Position numbers and translations under genes: made by a program | The notes under the pieces: generated by a model | What the model saw: only the letters and a program-made list of their open reading frames with translations | Database searches by the model: none | What the model was told of the DNA's origin: nothing | Assembly: GCF_003663885.1 (NCBI RefSeq) | Contig: NZ_RCCE01000006.1 | Coordinates: 1-64,000 of the forward strand | Direction: 5' to 3' | Origin: Litoreibacter meonggei | Lineage (GTDB): Bacteria; Pseudomonadota; Alphaproteobacteria; Rhodobacterales; Rhodobacteraceae | Length of the DNA stretch: 64,000 nucleotides | Shown here: one piece after another, positions 54,312 to 64,000 of the stretch | Position numbering within the stretch: the stretch's first letter is position 1 | Layout of the letters: the number at the start of each line of letters is the position of its first letter

Positions 54312-54608
54312 TTACAGACCGGTAGAGACGTCGATCGTGTTACCTTCTTCGAGGGTAACATACGCCTTTTTCACGTCTTTACGGCGACCGGGCTGACCCC
54401 GGAAACGCTTGACCTTACCTTTGGTGATGGTGGTGTTAACCGCCTTCACCTTGACGCCGAAGAGTGTTTCCACTGCTTCTTTGATCATCGGCTTGTTGGC
54501 CGCGATGTCGACTTCAAACACAACCGCGTTGTTCTCCGAGGCCAGTGTGGCTTTCTCGGTGATCAACGGCTTGCGGATCACGTCATAGTGCTCAGACTTC
54601 GTGCTCAT
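54312..54608 (-). CDS. rplW: 50S ribosomal protein L23
   Basis: The 98-residue protein shows [35 protein letters not shown] and [18 protein letters not shown]. It forms the docking site for trigger factor and SRP at the tunnel exit. It overlaps rplD by four bases and ends the rpsJ-rplC-rplD-rplW block. Confidence 0.98.
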   Translation of the reverse strand: MSTKSEHYDVIRKPLITEKATLASENNAVVFEVDIAANKPMIKEAVETLFGVKVKAVNTTITKGKVKRFRGQPGRRKDVKKAYVTLEEGNTIDVSTGL

Positions 54609-55225
54609 GACAGGCGAGCCTCCAGTGCTTCGAGACCGGCTTTGGTGATAACCAAAGTGTCGCGTTTCAGGATGTCGAAAACGTTGGCGCCCATAGTGGG
54701 CAGAACGTCCAGACCAGCGATGTTGCGGGCAGCTTGAACGAAGTCAGCGTTCACGTCGGCACCGTCGATGATCAAAGCGCGCTTCCAACCCAGCTCTTTA
54801 ACCTGTGCGGCCAAGGTCTTGGTTTTCACATCTTTGATGTTGATGCTGTCGATGATGACCAGCTCGCCTGCAACCGCTTTCGCGGACAGAGCGTGCATCA
54901 GGCCAAGCTTACGAACCTTCTTAGGAAGCTCGTGGCCGTGGCTGCGAGGTGTTGGGCCTTTGTAGACACCACCACCGCGGAAGATCGGAGCCGAGCGTGC
55001 GCCGTGGCGTGCGCCACCGGTGCCTTTTTGGCGGTAGATCTTCTTGGTCGAGTAGTTAACTTCCGAACGGGTCTTCACCTTGTGGGTGCCGGCCTGTGCG
55101 TTGTTACGCTGCCAGCGAACCACACGGTGCAGGATGTCCGCACGTGGCTCGAGGCCGAAGATGGCGTCAGACAGCTCTACCGAGCCAGCCTTCTTGCCGT
55201 CTAGATTGATGGCATCAGCTTTCAT
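54605..55225 (-). CDS. rplD: 50S ribosomal protein L4
   Basis: ATG 55225 ([14 protein letters not shown]) is the family start; an upstream in-frame codon lies within rplC. The 206-residue protein has the tunnel loop [24 protein letters not shown] (split by short spans) and [17 protein letters not shown]. In E. coli L4 represses the S10 operon; the interrupted operon would limit such control to this block. It overlaps rplC by 11 bases. Confidence 0.97.
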   Translation of the reverse strand: MKADAINLDGKKAGSVELSDAIFGLEPRADILHRVVRWQRNNAQAGTHKVKTRSEVNYSTKKIYRQKGTGGARHGARSAPIFRGGGVYKGPTPRSHGHELPKKVRKLGLMHALSAKAVAGELVIIDSINIKDVKTKTLAAQVKELGWKRALIIDGADVNADFVQAARNIAGLDVLPTMGANVFDILKRDTLVITKAGLEALEARLS

Positions 55226-56063
55226 CGGACTTGTCTCCTTCAGGAGCTGCATCTGCGGCAGGTGCCTCAGTTTCAGCAGCTTCGATTGCGGCTTGTTCTA
55301 CTTCAGCGGCAGCGGCTGCTGCTGCTTCTTCCTCGGCGGCGGCGGCTGCAGCGGCGGCGTCAGCGGCTTTCGCAGCTTCCTTCGCAGCAGATGCCAGAGC
55401 GGCAGGGAAGATCACGTTCTCGGACAGCGGTTTCTTCATCGCGTCTTTAACGGTGACCCAGCCACCTTTGGAGCCGGGAACGGCGCCTTTGATCATGATC
55501 AGACCACGGTCGATGTCGGTCTTAACCACTTGCAGGTTTTGCGTGGTCACGCGGGCAGCGCCCATGTGGCCGGCCATTTTCTTGCCTTTGAAGACCTTGC
55601 CCGGATCCTGACACTGACCCGTCGAGCCGTGCGAGCGGTGGGAAATCGACACACCGTGAGTAGCCCGCAGACCCCCAAAGTTGTGACGCTTCATCGCACC
55701 TTGGAAACCTTTACCGATAGAGGTACCGGCAACATCCACGAATTGACCCTCAAAGTAGTGGGCCGCGATGATTTCTTCACCAACGGGGATCAGGTTTTCC
55801 TCGGCAACGCGGAACTCAGCGACCTTGCGCTTGGGCTCCACCTTTGCAGCGGCGAAGTGGCCGCGCATGGCTTTAGAAGTCCGTTTGGCTTTGGCAGTGC
55901 CAGCACCGAGCTGAACTGCTGTGTAGCCGTCCTTCTCCATGGTGCGGTTGGCAACCACTTCCAGCTTGTCGAGTTGAAGAACGGTCACAGGAATCTGCTT
56001 GCCGTCTTCCATGAAGAGGCGGGTCATGCCGACCTTCTTCGCAATTACACCAGAGCGCAACAT
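55215..56063 (-). CDS. rplC: 50S ribosomal protein L3 with long Ala/Glu-rich tail
   Basis: The 282-residue protein has the L3 core ([47 protein letters not shown] with the methylated Gln region and [16 protein letters not shown]) up to about residue 222. It then carries about 60 residues of almost pure Ala, Glu and Asp ending GDKSDES. Most L3 proteins stop near 210-240. The tail is probably flexible and acidic, extending from the ribosome surface. Its coding end overlaps the rplD start by 11 bases. Confidence 0.97.
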   Translation of the reverse strand: MLRSGVIAKKVGMTRLFMEDGKQIPVTVLQLDKLEVVANRTMEKDGYTAVQLGAGTAKAKRTSKAMRGHFAAAKVEPKRKVAEFRVAEENLIPVGEEIIAAHYFEGQFVDVAGTSIGKGFQGAMKRHNFGGLRATHGVSISHRSHGSTGQCQDPGKVFKGKKMAGHMGAARVTTQNLQVVKTDIDRGLIMIKGAVPGSKGGWVTVKDAMKKPLSENVIFPAALASAAKEAAKAADAAAAAAAAEEEAAAAAAAEVEQAAIEAAETEAPAADAAPEGDKSDES

Positions 56064-56075
56064 CAGTAGCCCTCC

Positions 56076-56387
56076 TTAAACCGAGATCTGGACGTCAACG
56101 CCAGCAGCCAGGTCGAGCTTCATCAGCGCGTCCACGGTTTGCGGTGTTGGGTCAACGATGTCGAGCAGACGCTTATGCGTGCGGATCTCGAACTGATCGC
56201 GGGATTTTTTGTCCACGTGTGGGCCACGCAGAACGGTGAATTTTTCAATATGTGTGGGCAAAGGGATCGGACCACGAATGTCAGCGCCGGTGCGCTTGGC
56301 CGTGTTTACGATCTCTTGGGTGGATGCATCTAGAACCCGGTAGTCAAATGCCTTCAGGCGGATGCGAATGTTTTGGCTTGCAGCCAT
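56076..56387 (-). CDS. rpsJ: 30S ribosomal protein S10
   Basis: The 103-residue protein shows [40 protein letters not shown] and [16 protein letters not shown], the full S10/NusE. It also acts in antitermination. It is the first gene of the S10 block and has its own promoter-like sequence upstream. Confidence 0.98.
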   Translation of the reverse strand: MAASQNIRIRLKAFDYRVLDASTQEIVNTAKRTGADIRGPIPLPTHIEKFTVLRGPHVDKKSRDQFEIRTHKRLLDIVDPTPQTVDALMKLDLAAGVDVQISV

Positions 56388-56513
56388 GACATATATCCCT
56401 CGAAATGAGGTCTCAACGGATTGGAGGATGGCGGCTCATCCGGCACCCTCATCGCGTCTATTTTTCCGAAACAAAAGAAGGGCACGCGTGGCGTACCCCT
56501 GTTCCGTGTGGGT

Positions 56514-56542
56514 GCTATAGACAGGGTTGGGGAGAGTCGCAA
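56514..56542 (-). promoter_or_regulatory. candidate promoter of the S10 block
   Basis: TTGCGA at 56537-56542 and TATAGC at 56514-56519 are exactly 17 bases apart, 127 bases before rpsJ. It would restart transcription after the inserted DUF6968-like gene. Confidence 0.55.
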
Positions 56543-56602
56543 CACCTTTTCTGGCGTGTAGCGGTTAGCAGGGCATCACCAGACCGCGGGGTGGCCTCTC
56601 AA

Positions 56603-56657
56603 TATCGCCAGCCCTGTCGGGCGGTCTGGCGATGCCCGACGCCTACGGCTTGATTCC
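56603..56657. repeat. interspersed repeat, copy B
   Basis: TATCGCCAGCCC, a GC-rich hairpin centre, then TGGCGATGCCCGACGCCTAC and GGCTTGATTCC. It aligns with copy A at 54163 over about 50 bases with the hairpin centre varying most. Confidence 0.55.
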
Positions 56658-56717
56658 GGGTTGGCAGACTTTTCAGCGATGTCACATCAAGGCCCAAGAT
56701 GCGCATCGTGTCGATTT

Positions 56718-57032
56718 TCAATAGCTGTTCTTTGGGGCTAGATCCTGAATACCGTCGGCGATTGGCAAGCCCAGATTTTCGTCTCCAAACCACTCTACCC
56801 GTCGTCGCGATCTGTCTCGCAATACTAGCAGATCGACATGTGCATTTTGCATAGCCAGCAAAAGAGCTTGAACTTGATCAACACCATATCCGTGAAATAT
56901 TCTTGGTTTGCCTTGCAAATCAATCTCGTAACGGCAGAGGTAATCACCTCTGTCCTTCTTGGGCTGAAAGAAGCGACATTCAACGTCCTGCCCGTCAATC
57001 TGATAGACCCTCACCACAAATGGTTCGCCCAT
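56718..57032 (-). CDS. DUF6968-like small protein between tuf and rpsJ
   Basis: The 104-residue protein begins with a strand-rich part (PFVVRVYQIDG, RFFQPKKDRGDYLCRYEI), then has the characteristic GYGVDQVQALLLAMQNAHVDLL helix and ends with an EWFGDENLGLP motif, which matches DUF6968 as I remember it. Function unknown. AT-rich composition sets it apart from tuf and rpsJ. Many DUF6968-type genes lie near polymorphic toxin or immunity loci, so a relation to the SUKH gene 3 kb away is possible but unproven. Confidence 0.65.
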   Translation of the reverse strand: MGEPFVVRVYQIDGQDVECRFFQPKKDRGDYLCRYEIDLQGKPRIFHGYGVDQVQALLLAMQNAHVDLLVLRDRSRRRVEWFGDENLGLPIADGIQDLAPKNSY

Positions 57033-57134
57033 TCTATTTTCCCCTGTTCAGATTCTCATTATCGCCAAGTTTTTTAGGCAAGGGTCGAAAGACACTCAAT
57101 GAGTATAGTGGAAACTGTAATGGACGCTGACAAG

Positions 57135-57165
57135 AAAAAGGCCGCCTCCATTTGGAAGCGGCCTT
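57135..57165 (-). terminator. terminator after tuf
   Basis: On the minus strand AAGGCCGCTTCC pairs with GGAGGCGGCCTT with one mismatch and is followed by TTTTTC. It lies 88 bases after the tuf stop and ends the str block. Confidence 0.85.
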
Positions 57166-57253
57166 CTATTATTCAGTAGCAACCGAGTGGGTTCTCATTG
57201 CTCTTGCGAGCAACTGCCACCCACGTGGTGCGCGGGCCTAGGCCCGCACCCCA

Positions 57254-58429
57254 TTACTCAGTGATTTTGGATACCACGCCAGCACCAACAGTACGGCCAC
57301 CCTCACGGATAGCAAAACGCAGGCCTTGCTCCATGGCGATCGGCGCGATCAGCTCGACGTCGAACTTCAGGTTGTCGCCCGGCATAACCATTTCCGTGCC
57401 TGCTGGCAGGTTCACGGTGCCGGTGACGTCGGTTGTCCGGAAGTAGAACTGTGGACGGTAGTTCGCGAAGAACGGCGTGTGACGGCCACCCTCTTCTTTG
57501 GTGAGGATATAGGCCTCGGCTTCGAACTTGGTGTGTGGGTTAACCGAACCTGGCTTACACAGAACCTGACCACGCTCAACGCCGTCACGGTCGATGCCGC
57601 GCAGAAGGACGCCCACGTTGTCGCCAGCTTCACCGCGATCCAGCAGTTTGCGGAACATCTCAACGCCGGTACAAGTTGTTTTGCCGGTGTCACGGATGCC
57701 CACGATGGACAGCTCGTCGCCTACGTTAACCACACCGCGCTCGATACGGCCGGTCACAACCGTGCCGCGACCAGAGATCGAGAACACGTCCTCGATTGGC
57801 AGCAAGAACGGCTGGTCAACAGCACGTGCAGGGGTCGGGATGTACTCGTCGACAGCGGCCATCAGCTTGCGGATCGACTCTTCACCAATCTCTGGTGTTT
57901 TGCCTTCCATAGCGGCCAGAGCCGAGCCAGGGATCACAGGAATGTCGTCGCCAGGGTACTCGTAGGAGGACAGCAGCTCACGGATTTCCATTTCAACCAG
58001 CTCAAGCAGCTCGTCATCGTCAACCTGGTCAACTTTGTTCATGTAGACGACCATGTACGGGATGCCAACTTGGCGGCCCAGCAGGATGTGCTCGCGGGTT
58101 TGTGGCATTGGGCCGTCAGCCGCGTTCACAACCAGGATCGCGCCGTCCATTTGGGCAGCACCGGTGATCATGTTTTTGACGTAGTCGGCGTGGCCGGGGC
58201 AGTCAACGTGGGCGTAGTGGCGGGATTCGGTCTCATACTCGACGTGAGCCGTGGAGATCGTGATGCCGCGTGCTTTTTCTTCGGGCGCACCGTCGATTTG
58301 GTCATACGCCTGAAAGTCGCCAAAATACTTCGTGATGGCTGCTGTCAGCGTGGTTTTGCCGTGGTCAACGTGGCCGATTGTGCCGATGTTGACGTGTGGT
58401 TTAGAGCGTTCAAACTTTTCCTTAGCCAT
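57254..58429 (-). CDS. tuf: elongation factor Tu
   Basis: The 391-residue GTPase has [21 protein letters not shown] and [16 protein letters not shown], then domains 2 and 3 with the tRNA-binding [20 protein letters not shown] (split). It carries aminoacyl-tRNA to the ribosome. It follows fusA by 90 bases, with a perfect hairpin in the gap. A second tuf copy, common in this group, is not in the window. Confidence 0.98.
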   Translation of the reverse strand: MAKEKFERSKPHVNIGTIGHVDHGKTTLTAAITKYFGDFQAYDQIDGAPEEKARGITISTAHVEYETESRHYAHVDCPGHADYVKNMITGAAQMDGAILVVNAADGPMPQTREHILLGRQVGIPYMVVYMNKVDQVDDDELLELVEMEIRELLSSYEYPGDDIPVIPGSALAAMEGKTPEIGEESIRKLMAAVDEYIPTPARAVDQPFLLPIEDVFSISGRGTVVTGRIERGVVNVGDELSIVGIRDTGKTTCTGVEMFRKLLDRGEAGDNVGVLLRGIDRDGVERGQVLCKPGSVNPHTKFEAEAYILTKEEGGRHTPFFANYRPQFYFRTTDVTGTVNLPAGTEMVMPGDNLKFDVELIAPIAMEQGLRFAIREGGRTVGAGVVSKITE

Positions 58430-58492
58430 GATGGCCTCCTGTTTTTGTCTGGTACTGGCGGCGGGTCAAACCCGATGCCTTAGATGTGAGAC

Positions 58493-58515
58493 GATGCGCG
58501 CCCGAGGCGCGCATC
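58493..58515. other. perfect hairpin between fusA and tuf
   Basis: GATGCGCGCC and GGCGCGCATC form a 10-bp stem with a 3-base loop, starting 5 bases after the fusA stop. There is no T-run. It probably stabilises the fusA end or lowers read-through, so that tuf is expressed at a different level. Confidence 0.5.
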
Positions 58516-58519
58516 GGGA

Positions 58520-60640
58520 TTATGCAAATTTGGCCTGAATTTCTTCAGAGATCGCGTTTGGCACCGGTTCGTAGTGATCGAACTGCATGGTGAAGTTCGC
58601 ACGACCAGAAGACATCGACCGCAGAGTGTTGATGTAGCCGAACATGTTGGCCAGTGGCACGTAGCACTCGATCGCAATCGCGTTGCCGCGGCTGTCTTGC
58701 CCCTGCACCTGACCACGACGGGACGTCAGATCGCCGATGATGCCGCCGGTATACTCGTCCGGGGTCACAACTTCGACTTTCATGATCGGCTCCAGCAGTT
58801 TGGCGCCAGCTTTACGCATGCCCTCACGCATACACATACGTGCTGCGATCTCGAATGCGAGGATGCTGGAGTCGACATCGTGGAACTTGCCGTCGATCAA
58901 AGCCACCTTGAAGTCGATCACGGGGAAGCCGGCCAGAGGGCCGCTATCCATAACCGAGTTGATGCCTTTTTCAACGCCGGGGATGTATTCCTTGGGAACA
59001 GCACCACCAACGATGCGGCTCTCGAAGGAGAACCCTTCGCCGGGCTCTGTCGGGGAAATGATCATTTTCACTTCGCCGAACTGGCCAGAACCACCAGACT
59101 GCTTCTTGTGGGTGTAGGTGTGCTCTACCTCGTGACCAATGGTCTCGCGGTAAGCAACCTGAGGCGCACCGATGTTGGCTTCGACTTTGAATTCACGCTT
59201 GAGGCGATCAATCAGGATGTCGAGGTGAAGTTCGCCCATGCCTTTCATGATGGTTTGACCGGACTCGATATCGGTCTCCACGCGGAAGGATGGATCTTCA
59301 GCCGCCAAACGTTGCAGACCCAGAGACATTTTCTCTTGGTCGGCTTTGGTCTTTGGCTCAACAGCAATCTCGATAACCGGATCGGGGAAGGTCATCGTTT
59401 CCAGAACCACCTGTTCTTTGTCATCAGACAAAGTGTCACCGGTAGTCGTGTTTTTCAGACCCGCAAGCGCAATGATGTCACCAGCAAATGCTTCGGTTAT
59501 TTCATCCTGCTTGTTGGAGTGCATCATAACCATACGGCCGATACGCTCCTTGTTGCCCTTTGTTGTGTTCATCAACGTGTCACCTTTGGCAAGCTTACCA
59601 GAGTAGATACGCGTGAACGTCAATGTGCCCATGTACGGGTCGTTCATGATCTTGAACGCGAGGCCGGAGAACGGCATGTCGTCATCCGCACGACGCGGAA
59701 TGTTACGTGTCTCAGTCTCGTCGCCCGGCGCAAAACCCATGTAATCGACAACGTCCATCGGCGATGGAAGATAGTCGATCACAGCGTTCAATAGTGGCTG
59801 AACGCCTTTGTTCTTGAACGCAGAACCACCCAGAACCGGAACGAATTTCAACGCCAGGCAGCCCTTGCGCAGCAATGCGCGAAGTGTTTTCACGTCTGGC
59901 TCCGCGCCGTCCATGAGGTAGTTTTCCATAGCGTCGTCGTCCATCTCGACGGCAGCTTCGATCATCTTGGCACGCCATTCGTTGGCCATGTCCTGAAGCT
60001 CGGCGCGAACAGGCGCTTTGATCCAAGATGCACCAAGGTCTTCGCCCTGCCACAACCATTCTTCCATAGTCACGAGATCGATCAGACCTTCCAGCTCGGT
60101 TTCTGCACCAATTGGGATACCAACCGGGATTGCAGTCGCGCCGGTACGGTCTTCGATCATGTGAACGCAGTTGAAGAAGTCTGCGCCAATCTTGTCCATT
60201 TTGTTAACGAACACGATCCGCGGAACCTTATAGCGGTCAGCCTGACGCCAAACGGTTTCGGTTTGCGGCTCAACACCGGCGTTACCGTCAAGAACGGTAA
60301 CCGCACCATCGAGAACAGCCAACGAGCGCTCGACTTCAATCGTGAAGTCAACGTGGCCCGGAGTGTCGATGATGTTCATGCGGTGCTTGAGTGAATCAGG
60401 CTCTACGCCGTTTTCAGTGCGTTCCCAGAATGTCGTCGTCGCAGCGGAAGTAATTGTAATACCCCGTTCCTGCTCTTGCTCCATCCAGTCCATCGTTGCG
60501 GCGCCGTCGTGGACTTCGCCGATGTTGTGGGATTTGCCTGTATAAAACAGGATACGCTCGGAACACGTGGTCTTACCGGCATCAATGTGCGCAATAATAC
60601 CGAAGTTCCGGTAGCGTTCGAGGGGATAGTCGCGTGCCAT
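58520..60640 (-). CDS. fusA: elongation factor G
   Basis: The 706-residue translocase has [50 protein letters not shown] and [10 protein letters not shown], followed by domains II to V (for example [18 protein letters not shown]). Length and start are standard. It lies 15 bases after rpsG in the str block. Confidence 0.98.
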   Translation of the reverse strand: MARDYPLERYRNFGIIAHIDAGKTTCSERILFYTGKSHNIGEVHDGAATMDWMEQEQERGITITSAATTTFWERTENGVEPDSLKHRMNIIDTPGHVDFTIEVERSLAVLDGAVTVLDGNAGVEPQTETVWRQADRYKVPRIVFVNKMDKIGADFFNCVHMIEDRTGATAIPVGIPIGAETELEGLIDLVTMEEWLWQGEDLGASWIKAPVRAELQDMANEWRAKMIEAAVEMDDDAMENYLMDGAEPDVKTLRALLRKGCLALKFVPVLGGSAFKNKGVQPLLNAVIDYLPSPMDVVDYMGFAPGDETETRNIPRRADDDMPFSGLAFKIMNDPYMGTLTFTRIYSGKLAKGDTLMNTTKGNKERIGRMVMMHSNKQDEITEAFAGDIIALAGLKNTTTGDTLSDDKEQVVLETMTFPDPVIEIAVEPKTKADQEKMSLGLQRLAAEDPSFRVETDIESGQTIMKGMGELHLDILIDRLKREFKVEANIGAPQVAYRETIGHEVEHTYTHKKQSGGSGQFGEVKMIISPTEPGEGFSFESRIVGGAVPKEYIPGVEKGINSVMDSGPLAGFPVIDFKVALIDGKFHDVDSSILAFEIAARMCMREGMRKAGAKLLEPIMKVEVVTPDEYTGGIIGDLTSRRGQVQGQDSRGNAIAIECYVPLANMFGYINTLRSMSSGRANFTMQFDHYEPVPNAISEEIQAKFA

Positions 60641-60655
60641 ATCAGATGCGCTCCC

Positions 60656-61138
<483 letters not shown>

Positions 61139-61510
61139 TTACTTCGGACGCTTCGCGCCGTATTTCGAACGACGTTGCTTACGATCTTTAACGCCTTGGG
61201 TATCCAACACACCGCGCAGGATGTGGTAACGGACACCCGGAAGGTCTTTTACGCGACCGCCGCGGATCAGAACCACAGAGTGCTCCTGAAGGTTGTGGCT
61301 TTCACCACCGATGTACGAGATGACCTCGAAACCGTTTGTCAGACGCACTTTGGCGACCTTCCGCATAGCGGAGTTCGGTTTCTTTGGTGTCGTGGTATAA
61401 ACACGAGTACAAACACCACGCTTTTGCGGGCATTGCTCGAGGTGCTGAGACTTGGAAGTCTTGCGTTTTGGCTGGCGCGGTTTGCGGATCAGCTGTTGAA
61501 TCGTTGGCAT
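61139..61510 (-). CDS. rpsL: 30S ribosomal protein S12
   Basis: ATG 61510 ([15 protein letters not shown]) is the family start. The 123-residue protein has [19 protein letters not shown] with Lys43 and [14 protein letters not shown] with Lys88; both are the wild-type, streptomycin-sensitive residues. It is first of the str block and has a 220-base leader. Confidence 0.98.
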   Translation of the reverse strand: MPTIQQLIRKPRQPKRKTSKSQHLEQCPQKRGVCTRVYTTTPKKPNSAMRKVAKVRLTNGFEVISYIGGESHNLQEHSVVLIRGGRVKDLPGVRYHILRGVLDTQGVKDRKQRRSKYGAKRPK

Positions 61511-61802
61511 TGAGGATCGTCCCCTTGGTTTCAAACTCGTTTGGGACACACGCGCGTGCCCCGCTTAATTCTTGGTTGTATTTACGCGTCCGCAAACACA
61601 AAGACCCGCAGCGGGTTACCCTACCTGGGATCCGCGCGGTGGGATTACAGAGGATCGAGACGTCTTAAAGTGTCCGGATCGTGACCACTAAATTTTGATT
61701 GCAGGCCGAGCGATCCCCGACCTGATTGCGCGCGTAATATGCGGAGTCGGGTGGGGTGTCAACAGCCGGAGGCAGGATCGCACGCCATATTGCCGTCTCG
61801 TT
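61511..61802 (-). promoter_or_regulatory. str operon promoter and leader
   Basis: TTGACA at 61757-61762 and TATTAC at 61734-61739, spaced by exactly 17 bases, form the strongest sigma70 match in the window. The leader of about 215 bases contains a small ACCCGC-TGCGGGT-type hairpin near 61605-61620. No gene lies in this gap. The 40 bases between the promoter and the EamA stop are otherwise plain. Confidence 0.65.
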
Positions 61803-62714
61803 TCATCTTAGCCTTAGGCCAGGACGCTGCCGTTTGGTGGTTTGGCGCTCACGATAGAGCGTGAACAACCCCGTCGCGACAACAATCGCAGATCCCAATA
61901 ACGTCAGTTGATCAGGCCAGTCGTCAAATACGATCAACCCCAAAAGCAGTGCCGCGACCAGACTGGTATACCGGAACGGCGCAACAAAGCCGATCTCTCC
62001 GGAGCGCATTGCAGAGACTGAGAATATATACCCACCGATGACAAAGAAACTGGCACCGCCCAGCCATAATACAGATGCCGTACTAACCGGTTGCCACGGC
62101 TGCGTCAGGCTACCTACCACACCAAATGCCATCACCCCCACAGCCGCTGCCAGAGCTATTGTCATCGACGGCACTGCTACTGAAATACGCCGCGCGCACA
62201 AATCTCGTACGGTTACACAGGCCACCGCCAGTAGCACGTAGATCGAGTAGATTGAAAACCCGCTATCCTCGCCGAAAAGCAAAGGAGGACGCAGGATCAA
62301 TATCACACCAGAAAAGCCGACCAGAATGGCCAACAGGCGCTTCCATCCAACCGCTTCACCCAGAAAAACTGCGCCGGCAAGCGTCACGGTTAGCGGCAAA
62401 GCCTGAAGAATGGCAGTCACATCTGCAATCGGAAGGTGAAACAAGGCGGAAAGAAAGAAAAAGGCCGCCGCAATTTCAACAGCAGTGCGTAGTGCGATTA
62501 ACATCTGGTCTTTACGCTCGATGCGGGTTCGAAACGTCCCTGAGCGCCACGCCATATAGCCCAAAAACATGATCACCGCAAAAGATCGAAGCACCAGCGC
62601 CTGAAATAGCGGGATCTCCCCGGACAGCGATTTCATACAGGCGTCGTTCAATGTGAAGGCCGTCATAGAGCCCATCATGAAAAGCGCGCCGCGAGTATTG
62701 TCAGATAGTGCCAT
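61803..62714 (-). CDS. EamA/DMT-family transporter
   Basis: The 303-residue protein has ten hydrophobic segments in two EamA repeats (first about 10-140, second about 150-290), with FLGEAVGWKRLLAILVGFSGV, the typical hinge after segment 4. The substrate is unknown; these are metabolite exporters of the drug/metabolite transporter class. It separates rpsL from rpoC, which are usually close in proteobacteria. Confidence 0.9.
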   Translation of the reverse strand: MALSDNTRGALFMMGSMTAFTLNDACMKSLSGEIPLFQALVLRSFAVIMFLGYMAWRSGTFRTRIERKDQMLIALRTAVEIAAAFFFLSALFHLPIADVTAILQALPLTVTLAGAVFLGEAVGWKRLLAILVGFSGVILILRPPLLFGEDSGFSIYSIYVLLAVACVTVRDLCARRISVAVPSMTIALAAAVGVMAFGVVGSLTQPWQPVSTASVLWLGGASFFVIGGYIFSVSAMRSGEIGFVAPFRYTSLVAALLLGLIVFDDWPDQLTLLGSAIVVATGLFTLYRERQTTKRQRPGLRLR

Positions 62715-62886
62715 GGAATCGCAGCTATCACCAACCTGCCCCCCTGAACAGGGTCAGTTTTCGGGGAAAGGTCACGTTCAGGACGCGATCGACAACACGA
62801 TCAAAAATGGAACCACACGGACGCAGAAGCGTTGTCCTCCCATCACAGGCGCCAACTTGCGTCGTAGAAAATGAATGGAGACAACA

Positions 62887-63369
62887 ATGTTTAAGTCACT
62901 CGTGACACCTGCTGCTGCAGCTCTAATGATGAGCTCTTCTGCCTTCGCCGAGACGATGGTCAGCAAAGTGGAGGTTGGCGTTGACCTGACTGCGGTTAAA
63001 AATGAAACTGCTGCAGCTTACTACACCAGTATCGAGAACGATCTTGAAACCGCGATTATCGCCAAGTTGACTCAACAACTTTCAACCAGCGGAGCAAGCG
63101 TACTGGTCGATGTCGACGAATTGTCGCTGGCGAACAGCTTTCAATCCATTTTGGGCATCGCCGAATCTGAACTGGCCGGATCGATCATAGTGAGCAATCT
63201 GGAAGACAATTCTCAGCATCAATCCTATGATCTGAAAGTTTCCTTTGAACCCGCGCCCGTCGTTCTTTCGGCCGACGAAGATGTGGTCATCCTGCGCAGC
63301 AACACCGCAGACTACTACGCACAAATGGTAGATGCGTTTGCAGAGAACGTCGCAGATAAACTGAAATAA
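62887..63369 (+). CDS. small exported protein of unknown function
   Basis: ATG 62887 (MFKSLVTPAAAALMMS) gives a clear signal peptide with cleavage after AFA (about residue 21). The mature part, about 139 residues, is acidic and strand/helix mixed, with LTQQLSTSGASVLVDVDELS and an acidic C-terminal ADYYAQMVDAFAENVADKLK helix. No family is recognised. A ribosome site (GGAGACAAC) precedes it and a strong terminator follows. Confidence 0.7.
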   Translation: MFKSLVTPAAAALMMSSSAFAETMVSKVEVGVDLTAVKNETAAAYYTSIENDLETAIIAKLTQQLSTSGASVLVDVDELSLANSFQSILGIAESELAGSIIVSNLEDNSQHQSYDLKVSFEPAPVVLSADEDVVILRSNTADYYAQMVDAFAENVADKLK

Positions 63370-63394
63370 ACGAGTTCTCATCTTAGAAAACGAG

Positions 63395-63429
63395 AAGGCC
63401 CCCGCCAATTTCTTGGCGGGGGCCTTTTT
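63395..63429 (+). terminator. strong terminator between the exported protein and rpoC
   Basis: AAGGCCCCCGCCAA and TTGGCGGGGGCCTT form a perfect 14-bp stem with a 4-base loop, then five T on the plus strand. It lies between two convergent stops and can serve both, although only the plus strand has the T-run. Confidence 0.9.
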
Positions 63430-63451
63430 GTTTCAGTAGAAGTGAGCTTCG

Positions 63452-64000
<549 letters not shown>

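Larger units (their letters stand above)
56388..56717. other. S10 leader region and repeat
   Basis: No gene. It holds the putative S10 promoter (56514-56542), about 120 bases of leader before rpsJ, and a copy of the interspersed repeat (56603-56657). A 63-codon minus frame over the leader is not accepted. Confidence 0.5.

Noticed and set aside
57326-58483. Plus-strand open frame of 385 codons antisense to tuf
   Set aside because: Antisense shadow of tuf with Val/His-rich chance composition.

Overview
The window is chromosomal DNA from an alphaproteobacterium, most likely a marine Rhodobacterales (Roseobacter-type) species. The evidence is the str-S10-spc-alpha ribosomal gene order, the bztABCD amino-acid transporter, the rpmH-rnpA-yidD...yidC-MOSC-engB-argB string, an ATP12 chaperone and a cysteine-type (Zn) adenylate kinase. 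No assignment below genus level is attempted.

Layout. 1-5.2 kb is a relatively AT-rich accessory stretch of toxin-like genes: a DUF2235 hydrolase next to a multi-pass membrane protein, a secreted transglutaminase-like protein, and a very short RHS-tip protein that carries its own signal peptide and overlaps a DUF1493-like candidate immunity gene. 5.5-10.6 kb looks like a small mobile element: a large serine recombinase, a previously uncalled 48-residue gene overlapping it, a VirD4/TraD-like ATPase, a divergent DUF3768 gene pair, and an XRE regulator overlapping a degenerate RNase H/RuvC-like gene. tRNA-Arg(ACG) at 10.8 kb marks the border to core chromosome. 10.9-15.8 kb holds small anchored proteins (one apparently decayed), an orphan histidine kinase, a flavin disulfide reductase and a TVP38/DedA-type membrane protein.

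15.9-27.5 kb is mostly plus strand: L34 and RNase P protein, YidD and YidC (membrane insertion), TtcA, an EAL phosphodiesterase, EngB, ArgB and SixA, often with 4-base stop/start overlaps. 27.5-38.6 kb is minus strand: bztABCD, ATP12, a HAD phosphatase, RluC-type pseudouridine synthase, fluoride channel, RarA, a Do-like protease and a lipoprotein.

38.8-61.5 kb is the ribosomal supercluster on the minus strand (rpsL to rplQ, with fusA, tuf, secY, adk and rpoA). It is broken at four places by unrelated genes: a DUF6968-like gene between tuf and rpsJ, a SMI1/KNR4 (SUKH) gene between rplW and rplB, a plus-strand 2OG-Fe(II) oxygenase plus a newly noticed 59-residue gene between rplP and rpmC, and a trypsin-like protease between rpmD and rplO. 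At each break the upstream ribosomal block ends in a terminator-like hairpin, and a sigma70-like promoter with an exact 17-base spacer reads into the next block, so the ancestral operon appears to be re-partitioned into at least five transcription units. 61.8-63.4 kb separates rpsL from rpoC with an EamA transporter and a small exported protein; the window ends inside rpoC.
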